A stretch of DNA of 5,968 nucleotides from Desulfobacteraceae bacterium (GCA_020349865.1 CP070700.1:137972-143939), one strand, 5' to 3'; shown: positions 1-5,579, counted from the first letter of the stretch. Made by a program: numbers and translations. Notes: a model not told the origin generated them from the sequence alone.

Positions 1-25
1 CCTACAACAGCATGAGAGAGAGAAG

Positions 26-52
26 AAAAAAACTCTACCATTTTTGTTAGAG
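26..52 (-). terminator. Possible Rho-independent terminator of the ars-type operon
   Basis: On the minus strand a short stem, CTCTA paired with TAGAG around a 10-nt loop, is followed directly by seven T residues. The stop codon of the exported thioredoxin gene falls inside the structure, so it would sit exactly at the operon end. The stem is only 5 bp and A/T-rich, so termination may be inefficient and further genes could follow to the left of the window. Confidence 0.38.
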
Positions 53-448
53 AATACCTTTTTCCTGTAACATTTTGATGATTTCATCTTTTGCGAAAAA
101 ACCGACATGCCGAAATATCTCTTTGCCGTTCTTGTCTATGAAAACCTGTGTCGGGATCATTCGTATTCCATAATTTTTCGCATATTTAGGAGTTTTCCAG
201 ACATCGTAAAAAACCACCTGGATTGTTCCTTTATACTCTTGAGCAATTTCACGCATGACCGGTTGCATGGCTTTGCAAGGTATGCACTTGTCTGCTCCAA
301 GCTCAATAAAAGTCACCTTGTGCTTAGAGAAGTCTAACTGCTCATCGGTGATAATAAGATCTTCCTCATTGGCCTGTTCTCCGCTAATTTGGGAACAGAA
401 TAGACTACAGAAAACAAGTAATAGTAGAGCGATAGTAAGTTTCTTCAT
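47..448 (-). CDS. Exported thioredoxin-like protein (CIPC active site)
   Basis: A 133-aa thioredoxin-fold protein predicted to act outside the cytoplasmic membrane. Residues 1-22 form a signal peptide or membrane anchor (MKK, then a hydrophobic stretch). No good lipobox is visible, although Cys14 and Cys18 lie in it. The thioredoxin domain follows, with the redox pair Cys55-Ile-Pro-Cys58, Pro63 and a cis-Pro at Pro99 (IPTQ), ending in the usual 'F-I-D-K-N-G-K' strand and turn. The start was chosen at 448 because a GGAGGAG ribosome site precedes it at good spacing. An upstream in-frame start would overlap the DGC gene and spoil the signal peptide. It is the last gene of the five-gene minus-strand operon, 31 bp after the DGC gene. 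A role as thiol-disulfide partner of the permease or DGC protein is inferred from context only. Confidence 0.9.
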   Translation of the reverse strand: MKKLTIALLLLVFCSLFCSQISGEQANEEDLIITDEQLDFSKHKVTFIELGADKCIPCKAMQPVMREIAQEYKGTIQVVFYDVWKTPKYAKNYGIRMIPTQVFIDKNGKEIFRHVGFFAKDEIIKMLQEKGIL

Positions 449-479
449 ATATCTCCTCCGAATAATAGGATGTAAGACT

Positions 480-857
480 TCAATCTTTAAGTTTAATAAC
501 TGCGGCTTGGACGACGGTGGTAATATTTTCATCTGTGGCAGGAGCTTTACCCTTTTCTAAGCCTAAGTCAGTGACTTTCATGTGCTCGAATTCTGATAAT
601 CCCGCTTCTTCCAGACTTAGCTTTGTGCAGTCAAGAGGGCAGCCATCGATAGCCAGAATCTTTTCTGCTTTCTGTGTGGTTTTTATGATTCCCGGCACCC
701 GGCCACCAATTCCAGCCAGGCAGTACATCTTGCCTGCTCCATCCGCCGTGAGCTTTCTAGCCGCTCTGTCTGAAATGGCACCAACATCTGCGGCTCCTGA
801 ACACGAGAAGATCAAAGTTGGAGCTGCGCAACATGCATTTTCATTTTTGTCTCCCAT
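480..857 (-). CDS. DGC-domain putative zinc-binding protein
   Basis: A 125-aa soluble protein of the DGC family (Pfam DGC-type, named for its Asp-Gly-Cys motif). Four cysteines are spaced as expected for the family: Cys19 (FSCSGAADVG), Cys46 (MYCLAGIGG), Cys73 in the Asp71-Gly-Cys motif, and Cys77 (IDGCPLDC). They probably bind a metal, usually stated to be zinc. Two extra cysteines, Cys9-Cys10, sit in the N-terminal tail. The biochemical function of the family is not established. An AGAGGAGG ribosome site lies just upstream of the ATG. The gene sits 33 bp after the small CxxC redox protein and 31 bp before the exported thioredoxin, so it is surely in the same operon. The context suggests handling of a thiophilic metal or metalloid, or sulfur/thiol chemistry, in the cytoplasm. 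Confidence 0.88.
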   Translation of the reverse strand: MGDKNENACCAAPTLIFSCSGAADVGAISDRAARKLTADGAGKMYCLAGIGGRVPGIIKTTQKAEKILAIDGCPLDCTKLSLEEAGLSEFEHMKVTDLGLEKGKAPATDENITTVVQAAVIKLKD

Positions 858-890
858 AATTTCCTCCTCTGAAAGTTTTAGGTTGATATT

Positions 891-1124
891 TCAAGAGATG
901 ATTTTCTTAATTTCATCAGTACTCAAGACCTTTCCTACGCTCTTAACCTCATTTTCAACTACAAAAGCAGGAGTCATCATAACGCCGAACTTCATAATTT
1001 CATTGATATCCGTCACTTTGATTATTTCGTAGTCACCGTCCAGTTCGTGCGCGGCCTTTTCAGCGTTTTTTGTAAGCTTTTTACATTTCGGACAACCTGA
1101 TCCCAAGATTTGGATTTTTACCAA
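891..1124 (-). CDS. Small thioredoxin/glutaredoxin-like redox protein (GCPKC)
   Basis: A 77-aa compact thioredoxin-fold protein of the 'redox-active disulfide protein 2' type (TM0996/MTH895-like). It begins with a beta strand (VKIQILGSG), then the active site Cys11-Pro-Lys-Cys14 at the start of the first helix, and carries a cis-Pro loop Met-Thr-Pro52-Ala. No signal peptide is seen, so it acts in the cytoplasm. The start is a TTG codon. It is preferred because AAGGAGGA lies 8-9 nt upstream and the first residues complete the first strand. It follows the permease gene by only 19 bp. These mini-thioredoxins are often found beside ArsP-type permeases. Reduction of the permease, the DGC protein or the ArsR sensor is an inference. 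Confidence 0.92.
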   Translation of the reverse strand: MVKIQILGSGCPKCKKLTKNAEKAAHELDGDYEIIKVTDINEIMKFGVMMTPAFVVENEVKSVGKVLSTDEIKKIIS

Positions 1125-1143
1125 TTTTTTTATCCTCCTTGAT

Positions 1144-2451
1144 TCAAAAAAATGCTCCGTATAACAAACCGCTTATTGTTGAAAGCAAAATGACAAGAGA
1201 GACAAACACTAATGTTTTTTTTGTCCCAATAACGCTGCGAATTACTAGCATGTTGGGAAGGCTCAATGCAGGCCCGGCAAGGAGAAGCGCCAACGCAGGT
1301 CCTTGTCCCATGCCATTTCCGATAAGTCCCTGGAGTATAGGGACTTCTGTCAGAGTGGCAAAATACATGAAAGCACCTGCCACATAAGCAAAAAGATTAG
1401 ACAATATGGAATTTCCTCCTACCGCAGAACTCACCCACTCGGATGGGATGAGTCCTTCGTGTCCTGGTCGCCCGAGTAAAACGCCTGCAATGAGCACGCC
1501 AAAAAAGAGAAGCGGCAATATTTGCTTGGTAAATCCCCATGTGGAACCAAACCATTCCCCAATCTCGCCTTTGTCCGTACTAGTTAAAATTGAAAGTCCG
1601 ATGACACCCGCAGCAAAGGCAATTAATGGCTCATGGGGAAATACAAATCCAAGGATAATTGAGGGAACGAAAGCAATGGCCACCTTCCACGATTTAACTC
1701 CGAACCAAGCAACAAGAATAAGAGCAAATACAAGGGTGAAACTACCGGTGATGAGCCATTTTGAAGAGTATATGAGATGCCAGAATCCTGAAGGATCCTC
1801 GGACTTTCCCCAATTCACGAAGATCAGAATCCCGATCATGGATGCAAAATAAAGAGCATTCTGCCACAGAGATCTGGTAACCTCGGGCTCTGGCATGGCC
1901 ATCTGAGCGTTGGCTTTTTCTAATTCCTCTCTGTGGAAAATGAAATGCATGAGAAGCCCGACGACGATACTAAAAATAATGGCTCCCAAAGCGCGGGCGA
2001 TTCCAAGTTCAAGCCCAAGAACTCTGGCCGTTAAAATTATTGCCAGGACATTGATTGCTGGCCCAGAATACAGGAAGGCCGTGGCAGGACCTAACCCTGC
2101 TCCCATCCTGTATATTCCTGCGAAAAGGGGAAGGACTGTACAGGAACAAACGGCAAGAATCGAGCCTGATACAGACGCGACGCCGTAGGCGAGGACTTTT
2201 TTTGCTTTTGCCCCAAAGTATTTCATAACAGAGGCCTGGCTCACGAATACCGCAATGGCTCCAGCAATAAAAAAAGCAGGGATTAGGCATGTCAGAACGT
2301 GTTCTTGAGCATACCATTTCGCAAGATGAAGTGATTCCATAAGGGCATTATCGAATCGGGGAATTCCCAAAGGCAGATAAAATGTACCCAGAAATACAAA
2401 AGTAATGATCAAAAGAGGCTTCCACTCGCTTTTCCAGTCTGTCTGACTCAT
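1144..2451 (-). CDS. ArsP-like permease (PF03773/DUF318 family)
   Basis: A 435-aa polytopic membrane protein of the permease family that includes ArsP, a methylarsenite exporter. Two glycine-rich signature blocks are visible. One is around residues 102-137 (Cys102-Ser-Cys104, TVLPLFAGIYRMGAGLGP, SGPAINVLA); the other is around 368-404 (TEVPILQGLIGNGMGQGPA, LAGPALSLPN). They look like an inverted or duplicated repeat, each half with about four membrane spans. A charged cytoplasmic linker (HREELEKANAQ, about 173-195) separates them. The ATG at 2451 was chosen because family members start close to the W-K-x-E-W-K motif. A TTG at 2499 would add 16 residues, and neither start has a clear ribosome site. 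It lies behind the repressor gene in one operon. Export of an organic or inorganic arsenic species is plausible, but the substrate cannot be read from the sequence. Confidence 0.92.
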   Translation of the reverse strand: MSQTDWKSEWKPLLIITFVFLGTFYLPLGIPRFDNALMESLHLAKWYAQEHVLTCLIPAFFIAGAIAVFVSQASVMKYFGAKAKKVLAYGVASVSGSILAVCSCTVLPLFAGIYRMGAGLGPATAFLYSGPAINVLAIILTARVLGLELGIARALGAIIFSIVVGLLMHFIFHREELEKANAQMAMPEPEVTRSLWQNALYFASMIGILIFVNWGKSEDPSGFWHLIYSSKWLITGSFTLVFALILVAWFGVKSWKVAIAFVPSIILGFVFPHEPLIAFAAGVIGLSILTSTDKGEIGEWFGSTWGFTKQILPLLFFGVLIAGVLLGRPGHEGLIPSEWVSSAVGGNSILSNLFAYVAGAFMYFATLTEVPILQGLIGNGMGQGPALALLLAGPALSLPNMLVIRSVIGTKKTLVFVSLVILLSTISGLLYGAFF

Positions 2452-2517
2452 CGTTTCAATTTCATAAAATTCAACATTGCTTAATTTGCCAATTGACAAA
2501 ATGATGCCAAAAAAATA

Positions 2518-2841
2518 TTATATTGCGTCCATTCGGTCTTGTGCTTGCTCTCTTAGCACTGCCTCAACACAATCTAGGAAATTTAAAGCACAGCGCATAC
2601 GGAGGCTGTAAAATACCTGTTTTCCCTTTTTCTCAACATTGACCAATCCTGCATTCTTAAGGATCGACAGGTGTTTTGATACTGTGGAGACATTCAGGCC
2701 GACCATTTCCGTAAGCTCACAGACACAATAAGATTTATCTGCAAGCTCTTCGAGCATAAATAGTCGCGTCGGATGAGCAAGGGCTTTTAAAATGGCTGCT
2801 CTCGTTTCACAACGAGCTCTTTTCTTTTTATCCATTTTCAT
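2518..2841 (-). CDS. ArsR/SmtB-family metalloregulatory repressor
   Basis: A 107-aa winged-helix repressor, the usual family size. The order is an N-terminal helix (ETRAAILKALAHPTRLFML), a Cys39-Val-Cys41 pair (SYCVCELTEM) at the start of helix 3, the recognition helix (NVSTVSKHLSILKNAGLV), the wing (VEKKGKQVFYSL), and a C-terminal dimerisation helix. The C-V-C pair matches the type I ArsR As(III)/Sb(III) site. Further cysteines are Cys11, Cys84 and Cys91. A TTG at 2877 is in frame but is the -35 box of the promoter, so the start must be the ATG at 2841 or the one at 2835. No ribosome site precedes them and the mRNA may be leaderless. It is the first gene of the operon and its putative operator spans the promoter, so it probably represses itself and the four genes behind it. 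Confidence 0.93.
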   Translation of the reverse strand: MKMDKKKRARCETRAAILKALAHPTRLFMLEELADKSYCVCELTEMVGLNVSTVSKHLSILKNAGLVNVEKKGKQVFYSLRMRCALNFLDCVEAVLREQAQDRMDAI

Positions 2842-2863
2842 ATTTGGCAGAATAACCAAATAT
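2840..2863. promoter_or_regulatory. Putative ArsR operator (8-8-8 inverted repeat)
   Basis: ATATTTGG, eight bases, then CCAAATAT: two perfect 8-bp arms. The repeat encloses the whole -10 box and reaches into the start codon of the repressor gene. Repressor bound here would block RNA polymerase directly. Location, symmetry and length fit ArsR/SmtB operators; binding itself is inferred. Confidence 0.7.
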
Positions 2864-2877
2864 AATGCAATTGTCAA
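2849..2877 (-). promoter_or_regulatory. Sigma70-type promoter of the arsR-led operon
   Basis: TTGACA at 2872-2877, a 17-bp spacer, and TATTCT at 2849-2854 on the minus strand. This is a perfect -35 box, optimal spacing, and a -10 with four of six consensus bases. The predicted start of transcription lies about 7 nt after the -10 box, at about 2842. That is next to the ATG at 2841, so the transcript would have little or no leader. Confidence 0.78.
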
Positions 2878-2917
2878 GAATATCTATTAACGTTGCTAAT
2901 CAAGACATAAGGTTTTT

Positions 2918-2962
2918 TGTTGGCGAGCCTACATGCCGGTTCGAGTCCGGCCCTCCGCACCA
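2918..2962 (+). other. 3' fragment of a tRNA (tRNA-Leu-like), probable attachment site
   Basis: A perfect T-arm is present: stem GCCGG (2935-2939), loop TTCGAGT (2940-2946), stem CCGGC (2947-2951). It is followed by the 7-nt acceptor strand CCTCCGC (2952-2958), discriminator A and an encoded CCA ending at 2962. Before it, TGT-T-GG / CC-T-ACA (2918-2933) could fold as the long variable arm of a class II tRNA. The acceptor strand with discriminator A fits tRNA-Leu best. The matching 5' strand GCGGAGG and a D-arm are absent at the expected distance, so this is not a complete tRNA. Such 3' remnants are typical att duplications left by tyrosine-recombinase integration. The intact copy would lie outside the window. 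Confidence 0.8.
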
Positions 2963-3016
2963 TTTTTCTTTCTAATCCCCTGAAAACGAAAGAATAAACG
3001 TTACTACGCCAAAATA

Positions 3017-3058
3017 GACGAAAACAAGTGAAACTAAACAGTTTCGATCTGTTTTGTC
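3017..3058. repeat. Nested stem-loop / imperfect palindrome
   Basis: The outer arms are GACGAAAACA (3017-3026) and TGTTTTGTC (3050-3058), nine pairs with one bulged G. The inner arms are GAAACT (3030-3035) and AGTTTC (3040-3045) with a 4-nt loop. A competing hairpin AAACAG (3036-3041) / CTGTTT (3049-3054) shares the same bases. It lies in the 237-bp gene-free stretch between the tRNA fragment and the small ORF, before the two promoters. It could be a terminator-like element, a structured RNA or a recombinase/arm site. Nothing else recognisable was seen in 2963-3064. Confidence 0.5.
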
Positions 3059-3064
3059 ATGTTT

Positions 3065-3094
3065 TTGTCCCTTGGATATCTCTGGCAATATAAT
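3065..3094 (+). promoter_or_regulatory. Possible upstream sigma70-type promoter (P1)
   Basis: TTGTCC at 3065-3070, an 18-bp spacer, and a perfect TATAAT at 3089-3094. It faces the small ORF and the VIT-like gene. The -35 box is only partly consensus and the region is A/T-rich, so chance is possible. Confidence 0.42.
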
Positions 3095-3133
3095 TAATAA
3101 AATGGAATTTGTAATAAGTCGTGGCTTTAACCG

Positions 3134-3162
3134 TTGACAAGACCGGTTCCTAAAGATAATGT
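3134..3162 (+). promoter_or_regulatory. Sigma70-type promoter upstream of the VIT-like gene (P2)
   Basis: TTGACA at 3134-3139, exactly 17 bp, then TAATGT at 3157-3162. Transcription would begin near 3169, about 30 nt before the GGAGG site of the small ORF. A TTG-initiated reading frame beginning at 3134 is therefore more likely promoter than coding sequence. Confidence 0.6.
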
Positions 3163-3199
3163 TTTAAAACTGAGTAAAGAAAAACTTAGGGTGGAGGTT

Positions 3200-3334
3200 A
3201 TGTTGACCAAGCGCTTTAAAAAAATAGCACTGTTCAGTATGCTCGTGATGGTTATGGCCGGCGGATTCTACCAGTGCAGCGGTCAGAATACGGCTTCTGA
3301 TGTCGACACACATAGGTATAAACTAATATTATGA
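3200..3334 (+). CDS. Short signal-peptide-like ORF, possibly a truncated exported protein
   Basis: A 44-aa frame that looks like the first part of an exported protein: basic start (KRFKK), hydrophobic core (IALFSMLVMVMAGGF), then QCSGQNTASD and an abrupt end. Cys26 follows the core but there is no convincing lipobox. GGTGGAGG precedes the ATG at 3200 by only 2 nt; the next codon, TTG at 3203, would have better spacing, so the exact start is open. The stop codon overlaps the ATG of the VIT-like gene (ATGA). That gene has no ribosome site of its own, which suggests that translation of this frame feeds ribosomes into it. It may be the decayed head of a larger gene that lost its body during rearrangement. 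No function is recognised. Confidence 0.45.
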   Translation: MLTKRFKKIALFSMLVMVMAGGFYQCSGQNTASDVDTHRYKLIL

Positions 3335-3807
3335 AACATTCGCTAAAAAAAGGATTTAGTTTTGGTTTGACTTCTGGGATAATCACAACGCTTGGATTAA
3401 TGGTGGGCTTGCATTCGGGCACACATTCAAAACTCGTGGTTATCGGGGGAATACTTACAATAGCCATAGCAGACGCATTTTCAGATGCTTTGGGCATTCA
3501 CATCTCTGAAGAATCTGAAAACAAGCACACTAAGAAAGAAATTTGGGAATCAACAATCTCTACTTTCTTATCTAAATTTGTTTTTGCATTGACATTTATT
3601 GTTCTCCTTTTACTGTTTCAACTCTCAACAGCGATCATTATAAGCGTGATTTGGGGCCTCTCTTTATTGGGCATTTTTAGTTTCTTTATCGCCAAAGTGC
3701 AAGAAGTAAAACCCTGGAAAGTAATCATAGAACACCTCGCAATTGCACTGGTAGTAATAGTTACAACTCATTATGTTGGAGATTGGATTGGATCAACGTT
3801 TGGTTAA
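3331..3807 (+). CDS. Small VIT1/CCC1-like membrane protein
   Basis: A 158-aa integral membrane protein related to the VIT1/CCC1 (vacuolar iron transporter-like) family. About five membrane spans are visible at residues 10-29, 35-56, 80-100, 101-121 and 130-150. The first two carry the family-like pattern FGLTSGIITTLGLMVGL and IADAFSDALGIHIS. Canonical VIT members have S-M and G-E where this has Ser51-Asp52 and Gly55-Ile. A charged loop (EESENKHTKKEIWES, 60-74) follows span 2. It is shorter than standard VIT/CCC1 proteins (usually above 200 aa) and has no separate metal-binding domain. The start ATG overlaps the preceding stop and lacks a ribosome site. Fe(II) or Mn(II) transport is a family-level guess; the altered motif makes the substrate uncertain. 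Confidence 0.85.
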   Translation: MKHSLKKGFSFGLTSGIITTLGLMVGLHSGTHSKLVVIGGILTIAIADAFSDALGIHISEESENKHTKKEIWESTISTFLSKFVFALTFIVLLLLFQLSTAIIISVIWGLSLLGIFSFFIAKVQEVKPWKVIIEHLAIALVVIVTTHYVGDWIGSTFG

Positions 3808-3859
3808 TCGCGCACACAAGCGTGTTCGATAATATTTCTTGAACCGGGGATTCTTATCT

Positions 3860-5422
3860 CTATGCCTTTCTCCCGTATTTTATCCCGAGTTTATTCATCC
3901 GATTCCGAAGCGTACTTGGGTTAATTCCCAATATTTCAGCCGCTCCACCTTTACCATGAATCTTCCCTTTTGTTTTGTCCAAAGCTCGCTTAATATGCTG
4001 GACAATAGCATCGTCAAGATAATCTGAGTCGCTGGTTTTTTCAGGCAGTTTCGAGCTTTTTCGATGCTGCGGCAAATTTATGTGTTTAAAGGTTAGAGGA
4101 CCGCTTGGGTTGAGAATCAAAGCACGTTCCACAACATTCTGTAACTCCCGGACATTGCCCGGCCAGTCGTATTCCATGAGCATGTCAATAACTCCGGGAG
4201 ACAAAGTCGGAATGGCGGGCAATTTCAATTCCTTCGTTTTCAGACTGATAAAATGCTGCAGCAGTGCCGGTATATCGGATTTTCTTTCACGAAGCGGTGG
4301 TATCCAGATGGGAAATACGTTGATCCGAAACCACAAATCCTCGCGGAATTGGCCAGTTTTTACCATCTCCTCCAGATTTCGGTTGGTAGCGGCGATGATT
4401 CTAATGTCCAACGGAATAGTTTTCGTGCCTCCGAGGCGTTCAATTTCTTTTTCTTGGAGTACTCTCAATAGCCGCACCTGTGCCTGAGGAGGCAGCTCTC
4501 CAATTTCATCGAGCAAAATCGTCCCTTTATCCGCACGTTCAAAACGTCCCCGTTTCTGCGAGAGGGCACCGGTGAAAGCGCCCTTTTCATGTCCAAAAAG
4601 TTCACTGTCGATAAGCGTATCGGGAATCGCACCGCAATTCACATTAATAAACGGGCCATCTCTTCGAGTAGATGAATAATGTATTGCATTCGCAATCACG
4701 TCTTTGCCGACACCGGTTTCCCCTAAAAGAAGAACAGGGCTATCCAAAGATGCCACGTGGCTAGCCTTTTCCATGACTTCTTTCAGACCGAAGTTAGCCC
4801 CGATTATCGAATCTCCGGTAAGTCGTTTTAATTCTCCCTTTAAGTAGCGGTTGTCATCAGCTAAAATCTCTTTGAATCTTAGCACCTCTCGATGTCTGAG
4901 CGCGTGTGACATGGCGATAGCAAATGGCTCTCTTAGCAAAGAAAGCAAGTTCGCATGCTGCTGAGTGAACTTTCTGTCGCCCTCTGTAACCATTAACAAT
5001 CCTCCTCCTCCTACCACCCTGTGCTCTATTTTCAGAGGCAATACCAGGAGCGAGGTTGCCTTTATTCCATGGATGTGAAACATCTCGTCAATCCATTTAT
5101 ATCGATGGGGATCTTCCTGAAAGAGCCATGTAATGTCGGATCCCTGATGATCGTATTCTTTTTCGAAACGCATTATTCCCTGCCTTGCCTCGGAGGTCAT
5201 AGGCGTGAGCATGCCGACCGTTTTTGCTTCTGTCGGTGTCGCCATGGCTACCGTTTGCATCACATTCAAGCCTTCCTCGTACAGCTGAAGCAGTATCCTG
5301 TCAACTGGCATCTCTTGTCTTAAAAAATTCAAGCTTGACAACAATGCCCTTTCAATCTCGAGATTTCCACATATCCGCAATGTTGCCTCACGAAAAAACT
5401 CTCTTTCATCTAAAGTCATCAT
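3860..5422 (-). CDS. Sigma54-dependent transcriptional activator (GAF, AAA+, Fis-type HTH)
   Basis: A 520-aa bacterial enhancer-binding protein. Residues about 10-175 form a GAF-type sensor domain, in place of a phosphorylated receiver domain. The AAA+ domain (about 205-430) has Walker A GETGVGKD (234-241), the sigma54-contacting loop GAFTGA (281-286), Walker B TILLDE (301-306), sensor I AATN (344-347), Arg fingers Arg360 and Arg366 (FREDLWFRINV) and sensor II WPGNVREL (420-427). A Fis-type helix-turn-helix ends the protein (492-513, GGAAEILGINPSTLRNRM). All catalytic parts are intact, so it should be active. Two adjacent ATG codons follow AAGGAG; the second (5419) has the better spacing. Architecture resembles FhlA/NorR-like one-component activators, and the ligand is unknown. 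It is divergent from the 91-aa gene, whose control region has a sigma54 promoter and paired palindromes, its likely target. Confidence 0.97.
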   Translation of the reverse strand: MMTLDEREFFREATLRICGNLEIERALLSSLNFLRQEMPVDRILLQLYEEGLNVMQTVAMATPTEAKTVGMLTPMTSEARQGIMRFEKEYDHQGSDITWLFQEDPHRYKWIDEMFHIHGIKATSLLVLPLKIEHRVVGGGGLLMVTEGDRKFTQQHANLLSLLREPFAIAMSHALRHREVLRFKEILADDNRYLKGELKRLTGDSIIGANFGLKEVMEKASHVASLDSPVLLLGETGVGKDVIANAIHYSSTRRDGPFINVNCGAIPDTLIDSELFGHEKGAFTGALSQKRGRFERADKGTILLDEIGELPPQAQVRLLRVLQEKEIERLGGTKTIPLDIRIIAATNRNLEEMVKTGQFREDLWFRINVFPIWIPPLRERKSDIPALLQHFISLKTKELKLPAIPTLSPGVIDMLMEYDWPGNVRELQNVVERALILNPSGPLTFKHINLPQHRKSSKLPEKTSDSDYLDDAIVQHIKRALDKTKGKIHGKGGAAEILGINPSTLRNRMNKLGIKYGRKA

Positions 5423-5461
5423 TTTCTCCTTTAGATCACTTCAATTTTCCGGATTCCGCCA

Positions 5462-5490
5462 AATATAAGCAAAATTGTCTTATTTGGCAA
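5462..5490 (-). promoter_or_regulatory. Sigma70-type promoter of the activator gene
   Basis: On the minus strand, TTGCCA (5485-5490), a 17-bp spacer, then TATATT (5462-5467). Transcription would start near 5455, giving a leader of about 33 nt that contains the AAGGAG site. The -35 box is inside enhancer site 1, so activator bound there should block its own transcription. Confidence 0.65.
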
Positions 5491-5491
5491 G
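5474..5491. promoter_or_regulatory. Enhancer (UAS) site 1 for the sigma54 activator
   Basis: ATTGTCTTATTTGGCAAG, an imperfect dyad that matches enhancer site 2 at 11 of 18 aligned positions, including ATTG-x-C and TGGCAA. Its centre lies about 107 bp before the predicted sigma54 start at about 5590. It overlaps the -35 box of the activator's own promoter. Confidence 0.62.
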
Positions 5492-5495
5492 AAGA

Positions 5496-5513
5496 ATTGC
5501 CAAAAATGGCAAT
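5496..5513. promoter_or_regulatory. Enhancer (UAS) site 2 for the sigma54 activator
   Basis: A strong palindrome, ATTGCCA, four A, TGGCAAT. With flanks the arms grow to nine perfect pairs (5495 and 5514 pair, then 5494 and 5515). It is exactly 22 bp, two helical turns, from site 1, so both sites face the same side of the helix. This is the standard geometry for enhancer-binding proteins with a Fis-type domain. Confidence 0.78.
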
Positions 5514-5533
5514 TCAGTGAAACCCAAATTTTT

Positions 5534-5546
5534 TAACTTATTGATA
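5534..5546 (-). promoter_or_regulatory. Putative IHF binding site
   Basis: TAACTTATTGATA is an exact match to the complement of the IHF consensus WATCAANNNNTTR, next to an A/T tract. It lies between the enhancer sites and the sigma54 promoter, about 50 bp before the start of transcription, where a bend is needed to loop the activator onto polymerase. Confidence 0.6.
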
Positions 5547-5563
5547 TTATTAAAGATCTGATC

Positions 5564-5579
5564 TGGCATAGTTTTCGCT
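5564..5579 (+). promoter_or_regulatory. Sigma54 (-24/-12) promoter
   Basis: TGGCATAGTTTTCGCT carries GG (5565-5566) and GC (5577-5578) separated by exactly 10 bp, as required, with TGGCA intact. The -12 half reads TCGC instead of TTGC. The predicted start of transcription is near 5590, about 40 nt before the 91-aa gene. Upstream enhancers and an IHF site support the call. Confidence 0.78.

Noticed and set aside
449..532. N-terminal extension of the exported thioredoxin to 532
   Set aside because: It would overlap the DGC gene by about 50 bp and place 28 residues before a good signal peptide. The ATG at 448 has a strong GGAGGAG site.
2009..2317. Long antisense and out-of-frame reading frames within the permease and activator genes
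   Set aside because: They lie wholly inside well-supported genes, have low-complexity or arginine/proline-rich translations and no ribosome sites.
2452..2499. TTG start of the permease at 2499
   Set aside because: No ribosome site is present, and family members start close to the W-K-x-E-W-K motif. The ATG at 2451 is preferred, though not proven.
3102..3137. Eleven-codon frame MEFVISRGFNR after the TATAAT box
   Set aside because: No ribosome site, and it runs into the -35 box of the next promoter.
3808..3840. Terminator between the convergent VIT-like and activator genes
   Set aside because: Only a 4-bp core hairpin (ACAC/GTGT) with mismatches and no T run on either strand. Too weak to call.
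5486..5500. A second -24/-12 promoter at TTGGCA...TTGC
   Set aside because: GG and GC are 11 bp apart rather than 10; spacing is strict for sigma54. The bases are better explained as enhancer sites.
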